Source of the DNA: Pardosa pseudoannulata | Lineage: Eukaryota; Arthropoda; Arachnida; Araneae; Lycosidae | DNA: 64,000 nt | Direction of reading: 5' to 3' | NCBI GenBank assembly: GCA_032207245.1 | Contig: CM063510.1 | Location: forward strand, 43,278,556 to 43,342,555 | Position numbers and translations under genes: made by a program | Shown here: positions 11,863 through 23,488 of the stretch, piece after piece | Numbering within the stretch: the stretch's first letter is position 1 | How the letters are laid out: each line of letters opens with the position of its first letter | The notes under the pieces: generated by a model | The model's database searches: none | What the model was told of the DNA's origin: nothing | Seen by the model: the letters and a program-made list of their open reading frames with translations, nothing else

Positions 11863-12033
11863 TGCAAAACTATAGAACATACCGCTCGGAACCAACCCCC
11901 TCGATTTATGCACAAATTCTCTAATATTAAAAATTATAGTGTTTGAAATAAGGACAATATATTACATTTATGAACCTATCGAAACTCAATAGTCCATAAG
12001 AATATAAGATATATAACATATTAAAGCACTGCG

Positions 12034-12037
<4 letters not shown>

Positions 12038-12094
<57 letters not shown>
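12038..12094. repeat. (TA)n microsatellite
   Basis: Clean TA run of about 57 bp. Confidence 0.95.
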
Positions 12095-12095
<1 letters not shown>

Positions 12096-12830
12096 GGATG
12101 AATATCACAAAATAATCCACCCTTGCAAATTAACCAATAGAGAGGGAATCTAAGATTCCATAAAACTGTATGCCAATTATTCATTTAAACAGACAAACAT
12201 TCTTTAGAATGTACTTGGTGTCTAGTGTGAATTGATCTGATTTGTAATTGGAATGTAGGTAGATAATTAAACGCCTCTTTTAATCTCCTTTCTATTGTCT
12301 GACCGTGACTTCCATTATTAGATTGGTAAGGAACGGACTTCTAAACGAGATCCAATTTTAGACTCATTGGAAGCAGGGTATAAAACTATCGATATCGCTA
12401 AATTTAGATAATTTTATTCTGTGATTTTTATGGTGTCATTCATACAGACAAGTTTCCAAAGTAAGAAGCGTACAATATTTTACGGTGATCTTTGTGAAAG
12501 TGTAAAACACTTTGTGAACACACGTGATACAGGATTCCTTCGAGAGATACATTCTCTTTATGCATTAATGGTATAGTGGATTCTAAAAAGCATTTTTTTT
12601 ATCAATTATTAGCTTAGAGTTAAAAGTCTTTCAACACATATATCCTGAAGAATAAGGAAATAAAAACATATTGAGCTATAAATATATTAAACATTCTTCA
12701 ATTTCAATAAAATTTCTGCGTAAATTATTTTTATGTTATTTTTGTTAATTTATAGTCCATTTCGACAGCATTGAGTAGATTCATAACGAACGTGACATGC
12801 GTTCCAGTAATAACATCAGATCTTTTTATA
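12095..12830. other. AT-rich DNA, no gene seen
   Basis: No feature recognised. Confidence 0.55.
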
Positions 12831-13430
12831 TTATGGAGACTCCTGATGTAGCTCGACGATTCTTAAAGAAGTATCAGCAGGGATCACATCATACATAAAA
12901 CCATGCTCAGAAGGGGTTCACACGGTGCAGTAAAATAAAACCACTAGATCTAGACACAGACATTTATTAAAGATAGTATAATGAATAATTTAGCGCTCTG
13001 GATATCAAACTGCACTAACTTTACAGAATTTTAATAACTCAAAGTACATAGAAGTTACATGAACGAACACCAGCACCTTTGATGCAACCGACATATCTGC
13101 TACTGTCACACTGACTTTTCTATAGGCAGACAACATATGTATACATTACAGATATTTGCATATTTAAAAAGATGCCGTGTTGCCACAAATAAGAATACGA
13201 TAACTATAAAACTTTACTCATAACAAATAATAATACAGATCAATGAATTCATGTTACAATAATATGTAAGAATATATTAAAATACTTATAATATATACAA
13301 AACACTATTTTAGAAGACTGAATATTACGTCAACGGCCTTAATCAGAAAAGATGCGTATGAAGTCAATCTTCGGCGAATCAAAACGATGCAACGAGTGTA
13401 GTTGTTATTGCGTAACCCCCACAATATAAA
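12831..13430. repeat. Left arm of a large inverted repeat
   Basis: About 600 bp, matched in reverse complement by 15051-15658. Landmarks shared by both arms: GGCCTTAATCAGAAA, GCGTATGA.GTCAATCTTC, ACTAGATCTAGACA, TATGCTCAGAAGGG-type sequence and GATTCTTAAAGA. Similarity extends over the whole arm with scattered substitutions. The arm carries no long frame. It could be an LTR or UTR of a retroelement present twice in opposite orientation, or a long terminal inverted repeat. Confidence 0.75.
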
Positions 13431-13583
13431 AATACTGAAATAGAGGTTCGAATTTTTATCCCATTGTAAAATTAGGAAGGTTATTTCGCTCTCATGGAAC
13501 TCTTCCGTTGCTGTAAGAATCAATTTTAACTTATCCAGCACTTCATTGTTCGACTGTAATTCTCTTCCACATAAACGTTTCAT
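13404..13583 (-). pseudogene. Possible mariner transposase C-terminal scrap
   Basis: A minus frame from a methionine at 13583 contains RELQSNNEVLDKLK, EEFHESEI and LQWDKNSNL in that order. This resembles the C-terminal pattern of mariner transposases (a QSN-EV block, then EF, then a W-K motif before the end). The frame runs on into the inverted-repeat arm, where the similarity stops. No catalytic residues and no terminal repeats are present. The assignment rests on pattern only and is tentative. Confidence 0.3.
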
Positions 13584-13780
13584 GAACTTTTTTACGAATT
13601 GAACCCGCAGGTAAATAGATTACGACTGTCAGAGGTGGTAGTTCAGAGACTTTTACTGAAGTTTCATCATTCAGCCATCTTTCTCTATATTCCTAAAATT
13701 CCATTCCTCTACATTCTTCAACTAGAATGAATCGCACTATTATCAGCATTAAAATATTCAGCCATTCGCCTTTCTCTGTA
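13584..13780. other. Spacer between mariner-like scrap and Tigger-like element
   Basis: Part of it (about 13692-13750, AAATTCCATTCCTCTACAT) recurs in the same orientation just right of the Tigger-like element at about 14641-14697 (AAATTCCGTTTCTCCACAT), a diverged direct repeat flanking the insertion. Confidence 0.45.
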
Positions 13781-14637
13781 CAGTGTTCCCTCGCCACTTC
13801 GCTCTTCATGTTTTGCGGTTTCAGTGCTTCGCGGGTTTTTCCAAATTATTCACCAAAGAATAAAAATGAAAAAATACAACCATGTCGACAGCCACATTGC
13901 GGAAAGAAGCATTGTTTCATGTTGATGCGCGAGAGAGAAGGCTCCCTGCATGTCAAACAAAGCGATAATTTGACTCAGAGTACATACCACGTGCTCTTCA
14001 GATAAAAAAAAGTCTGCAAGTGAGAAAGAAAATGGAGAGGAAGACGAAGAACAATCTGAAAAGCATGCCTTACTTTGGAGAATCTGAAACGATTGTGCAA
14101 CAGGGCAAGAATTTGCGCAAGACATTGACTACAATATGGTTCGATCTGTCGAGTTCAGCAATCGTGTTGACGGAGTTATGTCCTTGTGCAGGGGAATTTT
14201 GAAGGAAAAGGAAAAACAAAAGACAACAACTACACATCACCATGTTTCTCTCCAAGGTAAAGCCCCCTGGCTCTACCGTCAGCGTCTTCAGCAGTAGAGT
14301 CTCCGAATGAACCTAAAACTCCTACGAGTCAAGTGAGAACCTCTCCTCTGCCACCAACAAAACTCTTCGCCTCTCTCAGACAGCAATGTTGATTAATGTT
14401 TATTACTCTATAAGGTTTTTTATTACAAAATCTTATTAATTAGACTCGACACGTTTAATTAAATACGTATACTGTTGTAATTTTTGTCTTAAATGTGTAA
14501 AGTATGCTGTTTACATATTTAAAACATTCGTGTACCTTCATACACAAAAATTCCTAGGAGAAAATCCTATTATGCGATTTTTCAGCTTTCGCGGAAGGTT
14601 CTGGTCCCCATTAACCGCGAAAAACGAGGGGTCACTG
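13781..14637 (+). mobile_element. Tigger/pogo-like element, internally decayed
   Basis: The left end CAGTGTTCCCTCG and the reverse complement of the right end, CAGTGACCCCTCG, match at 11 of 13 positions. Both continue into TTCGCG/GCGGTT-type sequence characteristic of Tigger ends. TA precedes the left end; CA follows the right end where TA would be expected. About 857 bp, so most of a 2-3 kb autonomous element is gone. It lies inside the large inverted repeat 12831-15658. Confidence 0.6.
14103..14298 (+). pseudogene. Possible Tigger transposase C-terminal remnant
   Basis: In the plus frame starting at 14103 the translation includes FAQDIDYNMVRSVEFSNRV and CRGILKEKEKQKTTTT, ending at a stop near 14298. 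The acidic stretch upstream and the K-E-K-x-K-T-T pattern recall the C-terminal tail of Tigger transposases. The preceding codons are interrupted by a stop, and no DDE catalytic core is visible. It sits at the expected place in an element with Tigger-type ends, which is the main support. Confidence 0.3.
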
Positions 14638-15050
14638 CATTCTGAAATTCCGTTTCTCCACATCCTTTTGCTACAAGGAAACGCACTACAACATATGTCT
14701 CCTCTTTTGAGGCTTCCATTCTCAAGTGTGAACATGAAATGCATTTCGAACTGCAATGTATTAAAGTTTCCCAAAATTAAGAAATTTCAAAAAAAGAATT
14801 TCACGTAATAGTCTCAAGTTTTATCTTATTATTATTGAATGCAACTCCAACAAAATGTTTATTAAACACCCGTATTATACCTTGAAACTAATCTGGATAT
14901 TTTTTTAAAATTTATTCAGATGATTAAATTCAATTTAAGTCTTATTAACTTATAAAAACTATACGTGCATAAAATAATGTCCTAAGGATTAATATACGAT
15001 CTTACTTCAGAATAATTCCGAAAAATGGCTAAATAATAATTTTAAGAAAT
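14638..15050. other. Spacer, no gene seen
   Basis: AT-rich after the direct repeat at its start. No coding motif recognised. Confidence 0.5.
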
Positions 15051-15658
15051 ATGTGGTGATTACGCAAAAACAACTAAAGTCTTTACCTCGCTTTGATTCG
15101 CAGAAGATTGACGTCATACGCATCATTTCTGATTAAGGCCTTTGACGTAATGTCCCGTCTTTGTAAATATTGTCTTCTATATATATTAAATACTGTAATG
15201 TAATTTCACATATTATTGTAACATGAATTCATTGTATTGATATTTGTTATGATTTGTATTGATATTTGTTATGAGTAAAGTTTCATAATTATCGTATTTT
15301 TATTTGTGGAAACACGGCATCTTTTTAAATATGTAAATATCTGTAATGTACGTATATATTGTCTTCCTGTAAAAGAGTCAGTGTGACAGTAGAAGATATC
15401 TCGGTTGCATCGAAGGTGCTCATGTTTGGTTATGTAACTTGTAAGTTTTTTCAGTATTTTAAACTTCTGTAACGTTAGTTCAGTTTGATATCCAGAGCTG
15501 TACGTCATTAATTATACTATCATAAATAAGTGCCTTGTCTAGATCTAGTTGTTTTATTTAGCTGCACCATGTGAATCCCTTCTGAGCATAGTTTTATATA
15601 TGATGGGATCCCTGCAGATACATCTTTAAGAATCTTCGAACCATAGGAGTCCCCATAA
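15051..15658. repeat. Right arm of the large inverted repeat
   Basis: Reverse-complement partner of 12831-13430. It carries an extra 22-bp tandem duplication at about 15232-15275 (TGTATTGATATTTGTTATGA twice) that the left arm lacks, so the arms have diverged since they formed. Confidence 0.75.
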
Positions 15659-17033
15659 ATACGAAGATAATGATAAACGAAAAAAAATATTGCACTAGGA
15701 ATATTTTAAAATTTAACAAAATATTATGAAAATTTTAATTTTAAATAGTTATCTAAATTTTAAAATATTTTTTAAAAATCTGATTTGCTTATCTGTACGT
15801 CAATGCATCTGTGACAAATTTTTGTTAACTTTAAGTTAATAGTTTCCGAAAACATTTTCTAACATGGATAGCCCCTTTCATAAGGTGAACATGGAAAAAG
15901 TAACTTGTATTGCTTCAAATTACTTTACATTTAATGCTTCATTAAAATTATATTTTTAGAATAGTAAGAAAAATTACAAATAACTAATAATTTTTGATAA
16001 ATTTTGTATAAAATATTCCAAGATAAAATGTATTGAAATTATTCTAACTTTTGCGCATAATAGAATCATTTTTATATATACCATACATCTCAGATTCTAG
16101 AATAGAACGTGATACTTATAAAATACATTCGATGAAAATATAGAGAAAAAATATAGTAGAGAAACTAAAATACATTTTCTCTTATACGAAATTTCTCTAA
16201 AATTTCTTTTTGTACAGAATTCATATATTGTTTACTACTTTCCCTGTATATACTACAAGAATGTAAATAATTTATATTATATAAATATGCTAGTCTATGC
16301 ATATATATATAAAATATATAAAGCTATAATAATGTAATACAAAATATATATGAATATTACTTTATCAATAACTAATATTTTTGTGTTACATATAATATAT
16401 ATTTATATATAATGTAAAAGCATATAAAACTACAATAATGAAAATAATACAGAATGCACAAATATAGTAAGTAGTGTATACTATTTGAAAAAGCTGTATT
16501 ATTAGAAATGTACCTGATATGTTTTAAATATTCATGTAATACAAAAGGTTTTGTATACAAATTGATATTAGAAATAATTGGATTCTATTTTGCAGTAATA
16601 ACTAAATTCCTTATAGGATAATAGTTATTAAGAACTATTTTTTAACCTAATTTGTTTAACTGAAAGTGGTTTGTCTCATTTAAATTAGTTTCGAAAACAA
16701 ATTTTAAACTAATAAAAAGCATTTATGAGTTGAATTTGGGCTCTATATCACTTAATTAATTGTTTAACCTTTTACTAGTTAAAGGACAATTTAAAAATAT
16801 AATTTGAAAGTTAAAATTTATCTCTTTTAAGCCAGTGTCTAGTTTAGAGAATAGTTTACATATCGTATAATAACACTAAAAATTTAGTTATTATTAGTCT
16901 CTTTAGTTTAATATAAATTAGAAATTACAATTATTCTAATTATTTTTAAAAAACCTTGGTAAATCTAAAACATTACAATCTAAAAACACTGATAAAACGG
17001 TTTTATCATGAATTAGGTAGGTAGGTTTGGAGT
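15659..17033. other. AT-rich DNA, no gene seen
   Basis: Very AT-rich, short frames only, no repeat structure recognised. Confidence 0.6.
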
Positions 17034-17150
17034 ACTATGATCTACTGTTTCCCTAAACGAAGGGTCAAGAAAAGGGGGCCTACTGCTTCGAGCCAATTTC
17101 GAACGTTTATAAATATCCATACTCTCTACGGAATCCTTATCAGGTATTAG
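17034..17150 (-). mobile_element. SINE fragment, diverged
   Basis: GGTTTGGAGTACTATGATCT, CCTACTGCTTCGAGCCAATT and a diverged ATCCATACTC follow the body of the SINE family in order. Similarity fades at the box B region, so the tRNA-like head is missing or unrecognisable. Confidence 0.65.
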
Positions 17151-17646
17151 AAATTACATATAGATATAGAAATACCTATGTATACATGAAGAAACGTTGG
17201 TGACTGTGAAATATTTGAAATATAACTTATGATACAAGTTAAATTTGCCCAAATTTAGAAGTATTCCAAGTTATTTTGTCCAACATTGATGCGTTTTTGT
17301 AGGTAAATTTTTCCAAAGTCTTAAAGCCTCAAGTCATTTATTGGAAATCTATACAAAATATGCTTTTTGTCATTAATCTCAATTTCAGAATTCTAACGGT
17401 GACCACGTAAATTTTTTAGATTTAAAATTAGGCAAATGTTTTACATAGAAGATCAAAGACATAGGTTGAACATTCTATCTTTTTGATGTGTTTGTTAAAA
17501 ACTCTCAATATTTCTGTACGAGAAGATGAGTTTTCTTAGATTGATCGGAAATTCTTTAATGATATTCATTTTAACTGTAACTGCCACCTGTCTTGTAATT
17601 TTGAAGAAAAGAGCATACGTTAATTTTCGTTGTCTTTTCCCCACTG
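17151..17646. other. AT-rich DNA, no gene seen
   Basis: No family recognised. It ends at the TTAA target of the next element. Confidence 0.5.
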
Positions 17647-17650
17647 TTAA

Positions 17651-18142
17651 CACATTGTACGCGGGACACGTACTAGTACATTTTCTGACGATTGATACTT
17701 GAGCGCGGGTCACGTAGTAGTACTAGTGATTTGTTTGTGGGTACAAAAAATAGCGGTATATACAGGAAAACGAAGCCGAATGTTCTTGTCTACTACACAG
17801 ATTTTGGAAAAATTTAGACAAATAAAAACTAGTTTTTACATCAGTCGATGCGGAACTATATAACGTTAAGTTTGATTTTTTTTTAATCAAACTTCCCGTT
17901 TGATTAGAAAATTAATTTAGATTTAAAATTAACTTTTTATTTATCCTTACGAAAATGATATTATATAGAAATATGTATATTTTATATATATTTGTTTTTA
18001 TATTTCAATATAAAATACGAAAAGGTGGTTAAAAAGCTAAATAATTTTCGATCTATTGAGATTTAACTGAATAACTAAATTTACGTGCAAAACGCCTGCT
18101 CCCGGTACAATTCCGCTGCGAAATGTACCCGCATACAATGTG
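17651..18142. mobile_element. piggyBac-like MITE, family P2
   Basis: 492 bp between TTAA at 17647-17650 and 18143-18146. The terminal inverted repeat CACATTGTACGCGGG (left) matches CACATTGTATGCGGG (right, reverse complement) at 14 of 15 positions. Next to the left end GTACTAGTAC and TAGTAGTACTAG form subterminal palindromic motifs. No transposase remnant is visible inside. TTAA targeting indicates mobilisation by a piggyBac-type enzyme. Confidence 0.7.
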
Positions 18143-18146
18143 TTAA

Positions 18147-18356
18147 CCTGGGTTCATTTTCAAAAGCGCATACTTTACATTTTAGCGTGCTGAAATGCGG
18201 CTTGAAAGTTTCATCAGTGTTATATAATTTGAAAACTAATGCGGTGTCTTCTTCCATTATGTAGTTTAATATTTTTTTCCTGATTTTGTCATAGTATGCA
18301 TTTTTGTGTTCGGTAAAATTATGGGAGACACAACGACAAACTAATTTGTTTGACAT
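18147..18356 (-). other. Unrecognised reading frame truncated by the piggyBac-like insertion
   Basis: A minus frame from ATG at 18356 reads MSNKLVCRCVSHNF, then KIRKKILNYIMEEDTALVF and LKCKVCAFENEP. It crosses into the end of the TTAA-flanked element and stops at 18081. The part outside the element has a C-x2-C pair but I do not recognise the protein. It may be a chance frame or a decayed gene or mobile-element fragment. Confidence 0.2.
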
Positions 18357-18860
18357 ACATTATCATTCGATTATTATTCTTCAACATGGGACTGCAGCTG
18401 ACAAGATTCTTCCTGAATCTTTTTCATCCAATAGAAAACTTGGACCTCTACCGAATTCAATGAACCACCTATATATTACAGCATGAATTAGAGTTTCACT
18501 TCCAAATTCAATTTAACTTCAAGGCATTTGTAGACTTGTGATTTTGTTGAATATAACAATCATGTTACTCATGGATGGTGTACGAAAATAATGGCATTTC
18601 TCCTATAACCTTTTACTGGTTCTTTAGTGGAAATATACGGCGACAGACACAATTTAGTGTATTCATATGGTAGCTTTTACGTCGATTATAAAACAGTGGT
18701 AAATGAAAATTGAAGAGTAGAAAAGAGTCCCATTCCTTAGCTTATAGGAACATTTATTATTTTCTGTTACTTGCTAACTTTATCAAAAAATACGTCTCTT
18801 GACATTACGCCAAAAGCAAAATGGTTAAAAAAGATAATTTTTCTCCAAAAAATGACCCAT
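18357..18860. other. AT-rich DNA, no gene seen
   Basis: No feature recognised. Confidence 0.5.
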
Positions 18861-19201
18861 CCCCCAAATTCAGCCATAATTATGTCCACTCAACACCACG
18901 CACGGCGAGGTCAGTGGAAAAGTCCTGCCTGCGGGAACCTAGGACGATCGCCAAAACGTAGCGTGAGTAGGAAGAAAAGCTTAGGAATTTTATGGCGCCA
19001 AGCAAAGCTCAAGCTGGACAAATGGTAAAAGACGGGAAGATCAAAACGGCAACCCACGGATGGTCAGCGAAGGAAGATGACTTGGACTGGGGGGGACTTG
19101 GACCAGTCCCATTCCATAAAATAAGGAGACAGGAAGCCGTCAATTCCTGGCATTCCCTTTTAGATGGAATGGGGCTATACCACAGCATCTTGCTGGTTTA
19201 A
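18861..19201. other. GC-richer patch with overlapping frames, unidentified
   Basis: Clearly less AT-rich than its surroundings. A 69-codon plus frame (18992-19201) includes DDLDWGGLGPVPFHKI, and an overlapping frame includes STQHHARRGQWKSPACG. No domain is recognised, no splice structure is evident, and there is no second copy in the window. It may be a retroelement piece. Confidence 0.3.
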
Positions 19202-20274
19202 GAACCTCAGGCTTTTTAAAGAAACTTTGATGTGTTTTGAAAGTGTAACTAATTATATTAATATTTTAAATAATTAAATTTTAAACATATTAGGTAAATT
19301 TAAACTTGTTTAAAACTTTATATAATCATGAAATAATCCTCTTAATACAAATTGTCGGAAAATTAATACATTATAAATTCGAAAAAACAAATATGTCTCA
19401 TCATGGCCTTCAACATAACTTCATTTGGAGTATATACATTAATCTACAATTTAAATTAAAGCATTGTGGGTACTACATTCTATCGAATGAATGAATAGTG
19501 CAAAATCATTTTGAAGTATAAATGTAAAAAAATCTGGAAAACTTGGAGAAAAATACAGTAAAAATAAAATGACATATTAATAATTAAAATTACGATAAAT
19601 GTTTAATCTGAATATTAATTAATTCTGTGCAGAATGCAAATTTATAAGCATTGAAAATTTTTAGATTTATCTATTGAATAGATTTTTTTTTAAATCGTAG
19701 TAATAAAACATAAATTCATTGGTATTAATAACTATATTTTTATTGTAGTTAATTTGAGTAAAACACAAACACATTTTCTATATGCACAACGACTCTTTTA
19801 GGAGATGTATGATACATTTTCTTTTTAAAGGCCGTCTATAACATACAATAAAATATATCCATGTATGACATTCCTTTTAAAAGCTGTTGTTTTTTCTACC
19901 ATGTTATTTTTATTTTAAGCAATATATTGTATTTTTCCAAAATTTCGATCTCGAGATTTTTGATTCATCTTCACGTTTGGGTCCTTTTTAAGTTCGTAAA
20001 TACTATTTTTGGAATCATATCTGTGTATCTGTATGTGTGTGTGCATGTGATCATGATATTTCGTGTATATTTTGACATATAAAAAAATATTAAATTGTAG
20101 GTTATACCCTAATTATTTACCATATTCTATCAGATTTTGGGTTATTTCTAGCAACAAAAAGTGGCAATTACTAAATGACTACTGTCGGTTACTATACGGT
20201 TTCCGACTCAAGTTCGTAAAACAACGTGTAAGTGTAGCTGAAATCCTAAATTGTTTATGTCATAGAGTAGACAC
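19202..20274. other. AT-rich DNA, no gene seen
   Basis: No repeat or coding feature recognised. Confidence 0.55.
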
Positions 20275-20480
20275 CCAGATTGTTTTGTGGTTAGTCTATT
20301 ATATTACCACTAGATAGGCATAGGTTCATTTCCCGAATCAAGCTTGCATGTATTTAAGTCGTTTTCTTATAGAGAGTAATTTGGCTGCCTATGTGGCGTC
20401 GCCGTAATAAAGGCGAACGATAGCCGAATGGTTAGCGCACTGGCGGAAATCGGGTTACTAGATTTACAGACCGATCCAAT
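20275..20480 (+). mobile_element. tRNA-like SINE heads, degenerate
   Basis: Two tRNA-like segments. 20275-20340 has GTTTTGTGGTTAGTC and, about 40 nt later, TAGGTTCATTTCCC. 20411-20470 has GATAGCCGAATGGTTAGCGC, a good box A. Neither folds convincingly as a functional tRNA by eye. They are best read as decayed tRNA-derived SINE heads of a different family from the 5767 type. Confidence 0.35.
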
Positions 20481-20496
20481 TTGCTCATTAAAAATT

Positions 20497-20503
<7 letters not shown>

Positions 20504-20545
<42 letters not shown>
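20504..20545. repeat. (TA)n microsatellite
   Basis: TA run of about 42 bp just downstream of the tRNA-like segment. Confidence 0.95.
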
Positions 20546-20549
<4 letters not shown>

Positions 20550-20624
20550 TTTAATTTCACTTTTCAAAAACATACTTTGGTTTTAAGTTAAGTAATAAAA
20601 TATATGTAAACTTTCATTCCTAAA

Positions 20625-21145
20625 CACTGCAGACCCCTTCATTTCGGATTATCAAATGTGGTATACCTATTTTCACGGTTGTGAGCCAATTTGACTCATA
20701 GAATGGTTCAACAGTTATGTATAAAGAGACGACTGAAGTAAATATTTCACGAAAAGATTTTATTTTCCAACTGGCTGAGGAGCTAAGAATTAAATATAGA
20801 GAAGAAATCGTGAATACTTCTATTCCAAAGACCAATCTATTCCAATCGTGAATACTTCTATTTCATGCTACTGACGCACGGAAGAATTGTCAAGTTGAAC
20901 AATCATACAAAAGAAACAGATGTAGGAACCATTGTGATAAACGTAATAGAAAAGTTTGCGAAAAATGTGTTTCAAAAACAGATTTTATAACTAAAAAATG
21001 TTTTCCATGAATTTTTTGATAATAAACATTTTATTTAAACTAATTTGAAGCTATTTTCTTTGTAAAAACTTCAATTTTCTTGTATGGGTCAAATTGGATC
21101 ACTTTAGTAAAAATAGGTATAGGATCAACATCCGTAAATCTAGTG
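20625..21145 (+). mobile_element. piggyBac-like deletion derivative, family P3
   Basis: The right end is CTAGTG followed by TTAA at 21146-21149. The left end begins CACTGCAGACC at 20625 after CTAAA, a damaged TTAA. Subterminal inverted repeats confirm the unit: TATACCTATTTTCAC and CCAATTTGACTCATA on the left match the reverse complement of the right-hand sequence upstream of 21120. The 521-bp element keeps only the C-terminal end of a transposase gene. Confidence 0.65.
20717..21010 (+). pseudogene. piggyBac-like transposase C-terminal fragment
   Basis: One plus frame reads MYKETTEVNISRKDF then FQLAEELRIKYREEIV. After an in-frame stop at about 20849, inside a 36-bp local duplication (GTGAATACTTCTAT twice), the same frame resumes. 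It ends with RCRNHCDKRNRKVCEKC and KKCFP and a stop at 21010. Known piggyBac transposases end in just this way: an ISR-F-LAEEL helix followed by a cysteine-rich zinc-binding domain that binds the transposon ends. All catalytic aspartates are missing, so the piece is a non-functional relic of the element's parent. Confidence 0.62.
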
Positions 21146-21146
21146 T

Positions 21147-21216
21147 TAAGCAGTAGATCCCGGTCTCATCATCCCTCTTGTGACAAAAAAGTAGACCGTA
21201 GCTCTCCAATCCAATC
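21147..21216 (+). mobile_element. SINE 3' fragment abutting the piggyBac-like element
   Basis: TTAAGCAGTAGATCCCGGTC, then AAGTAGACCGTAGC and CCAATCCAAT match the 3' half of the SINE family in plus orientation. The fragment begins at the TTAA shared with the neighbouring element. The SINE consensus contains CTTTAAGC at this point, so the SINE was probably the insertion target. The SINE head is not found on the other side. Confidence 0.65.
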
Positions 21217-22194
21217 GAAGCATCATAATAAAATGTTTAGCAAAATTTATGGTATAGTAGAGCTTAATGCTAATACAGGAGAGTTTATACGCATTAAAAA
21301 TAAATTATCTGATAACATATGGTTTGAATGTAATAACAAAATATATCTAACGGAAAAATAATTAATTTTCTTTTTTATGAGTACATGAGAATATCGAAGG
21401 GAAGCTACTTCCTATTTTTCCATTTGGCATCTTTCATCACTCCACTATTTCTTGTATTTATACATACAATGCATAATTATTTAGCCAAATATATCTAATC
21501 AAAAAAAAATTCTATTTAATGGGTACGTAAGCAATTTTAATTTTGGTATTTAATACAGAAGGATGAAAACTAATGACAGGCATAGACCTGCTAAACGTTA
21601 TTTATACGTACCTTGAGACAAACATAAAATTTAAATATCCCGAGTGAAAAATCAGATTCCTCGTCATAGATATTTATATAATTTCATTGTATTTAAAAAT
21701 TGACTTCATCATTCAAAAGATTTGGGGAAAGTTGAAGATGTATAAACCTCACTAGCTGCACTTTTCGTCCCCCGGGAATGATTCATAACCTAATGTTGTA
21801 AAAGGAAAATTTTTTAATCTGTGAAAATACTTTGGGAATTTTAAATGAGAAAATTTAGAAAAATTACATTTGAAGTTTTATAGGTCATTAGTGAAACAAA
21901 TCTTTTAATTATGATAAATGAAATTATCATGGTACCAACCCACTGGATAAATAATTGTTTGATTTCTTGGGTTAAGACTTTGGATGTTTGTAACGAAGAA
22001 TACAAATTCAAAGATGTTAAAAAAAACAAATAATTGCTTGCTGCTCTTTAAAAATAGAAAATTAATCCTATGATGAAAATAAATTTCTGTACCAGAATAA
22101 AAACTAATATTCAGTAACATTTGAAAAAGTAATCTATTTATCCTGTGATAAAATGGAATAAAACTCGATAGTGTTATTGAAATTATTATTAGTC
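21217..22194. other. AT-rich DNA, no gene seen
   Basis: No feature recognised. Confidence 0.55.
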
Positions 22195-22400
22195 AGTATC
22201 GATTTGCTGCCTTGTGGTTAGAGAGTCAGTGGGTACGAAACTCAGGGTTGGCGTGAATATTTGTTGGTGTTCTTAATCAGCTATAAACATTAATTATATA
22301 TTATACGGCCACATACTGTTCACAGACGATTACTAACGGCTATAAATATTCATGCTGGAAGTCAGTTCCGTCCCTACTGACTCTGATACCAAAATATAGC
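22195..22400 (+). mobile_element. Possible tRNA-derived SINE, second type
   Basis: TGCCTTGTGGTTAGAGAGTC resembles a box A and GGGTACGAAACTC a diverged box B, closer together than in a tRNA. A body with ACGGCCACATACTG and CAGTTCCGTCCCTACTG follows. No target-site duplication found. Confidence 0.3.
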
Positions 22401-22489
22401 TAATCCGATGTAGACAAATAATAATTTCAATAATTTTCTTGGGTTCTACTTAATTTTATTTGAAAATATATATATTCAAAGACTTAAAT

Positions 22490-23488
<999 letters not shown>

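Noticed and set aside
13305..13403. Extension of the mariner-like frame into the inverted-repeat arm
   Set aside because: Similarity to a transposase ends where the arm begins. The rest is read-through of the repeat.
13727..14005. 92-codon plus frame and its 91-codon antisense partner
   Set aside because: Both lie across the end of a Tigger-like element in frames other than the one with transposase-like residues.
20411..20470. Functional tRNA gene at GATAGCCGAATGGTTAGCGC
   Set aside because: Box A is good, but no proper box B or acceptor stem follows. Treated as a degenerate SINE head.
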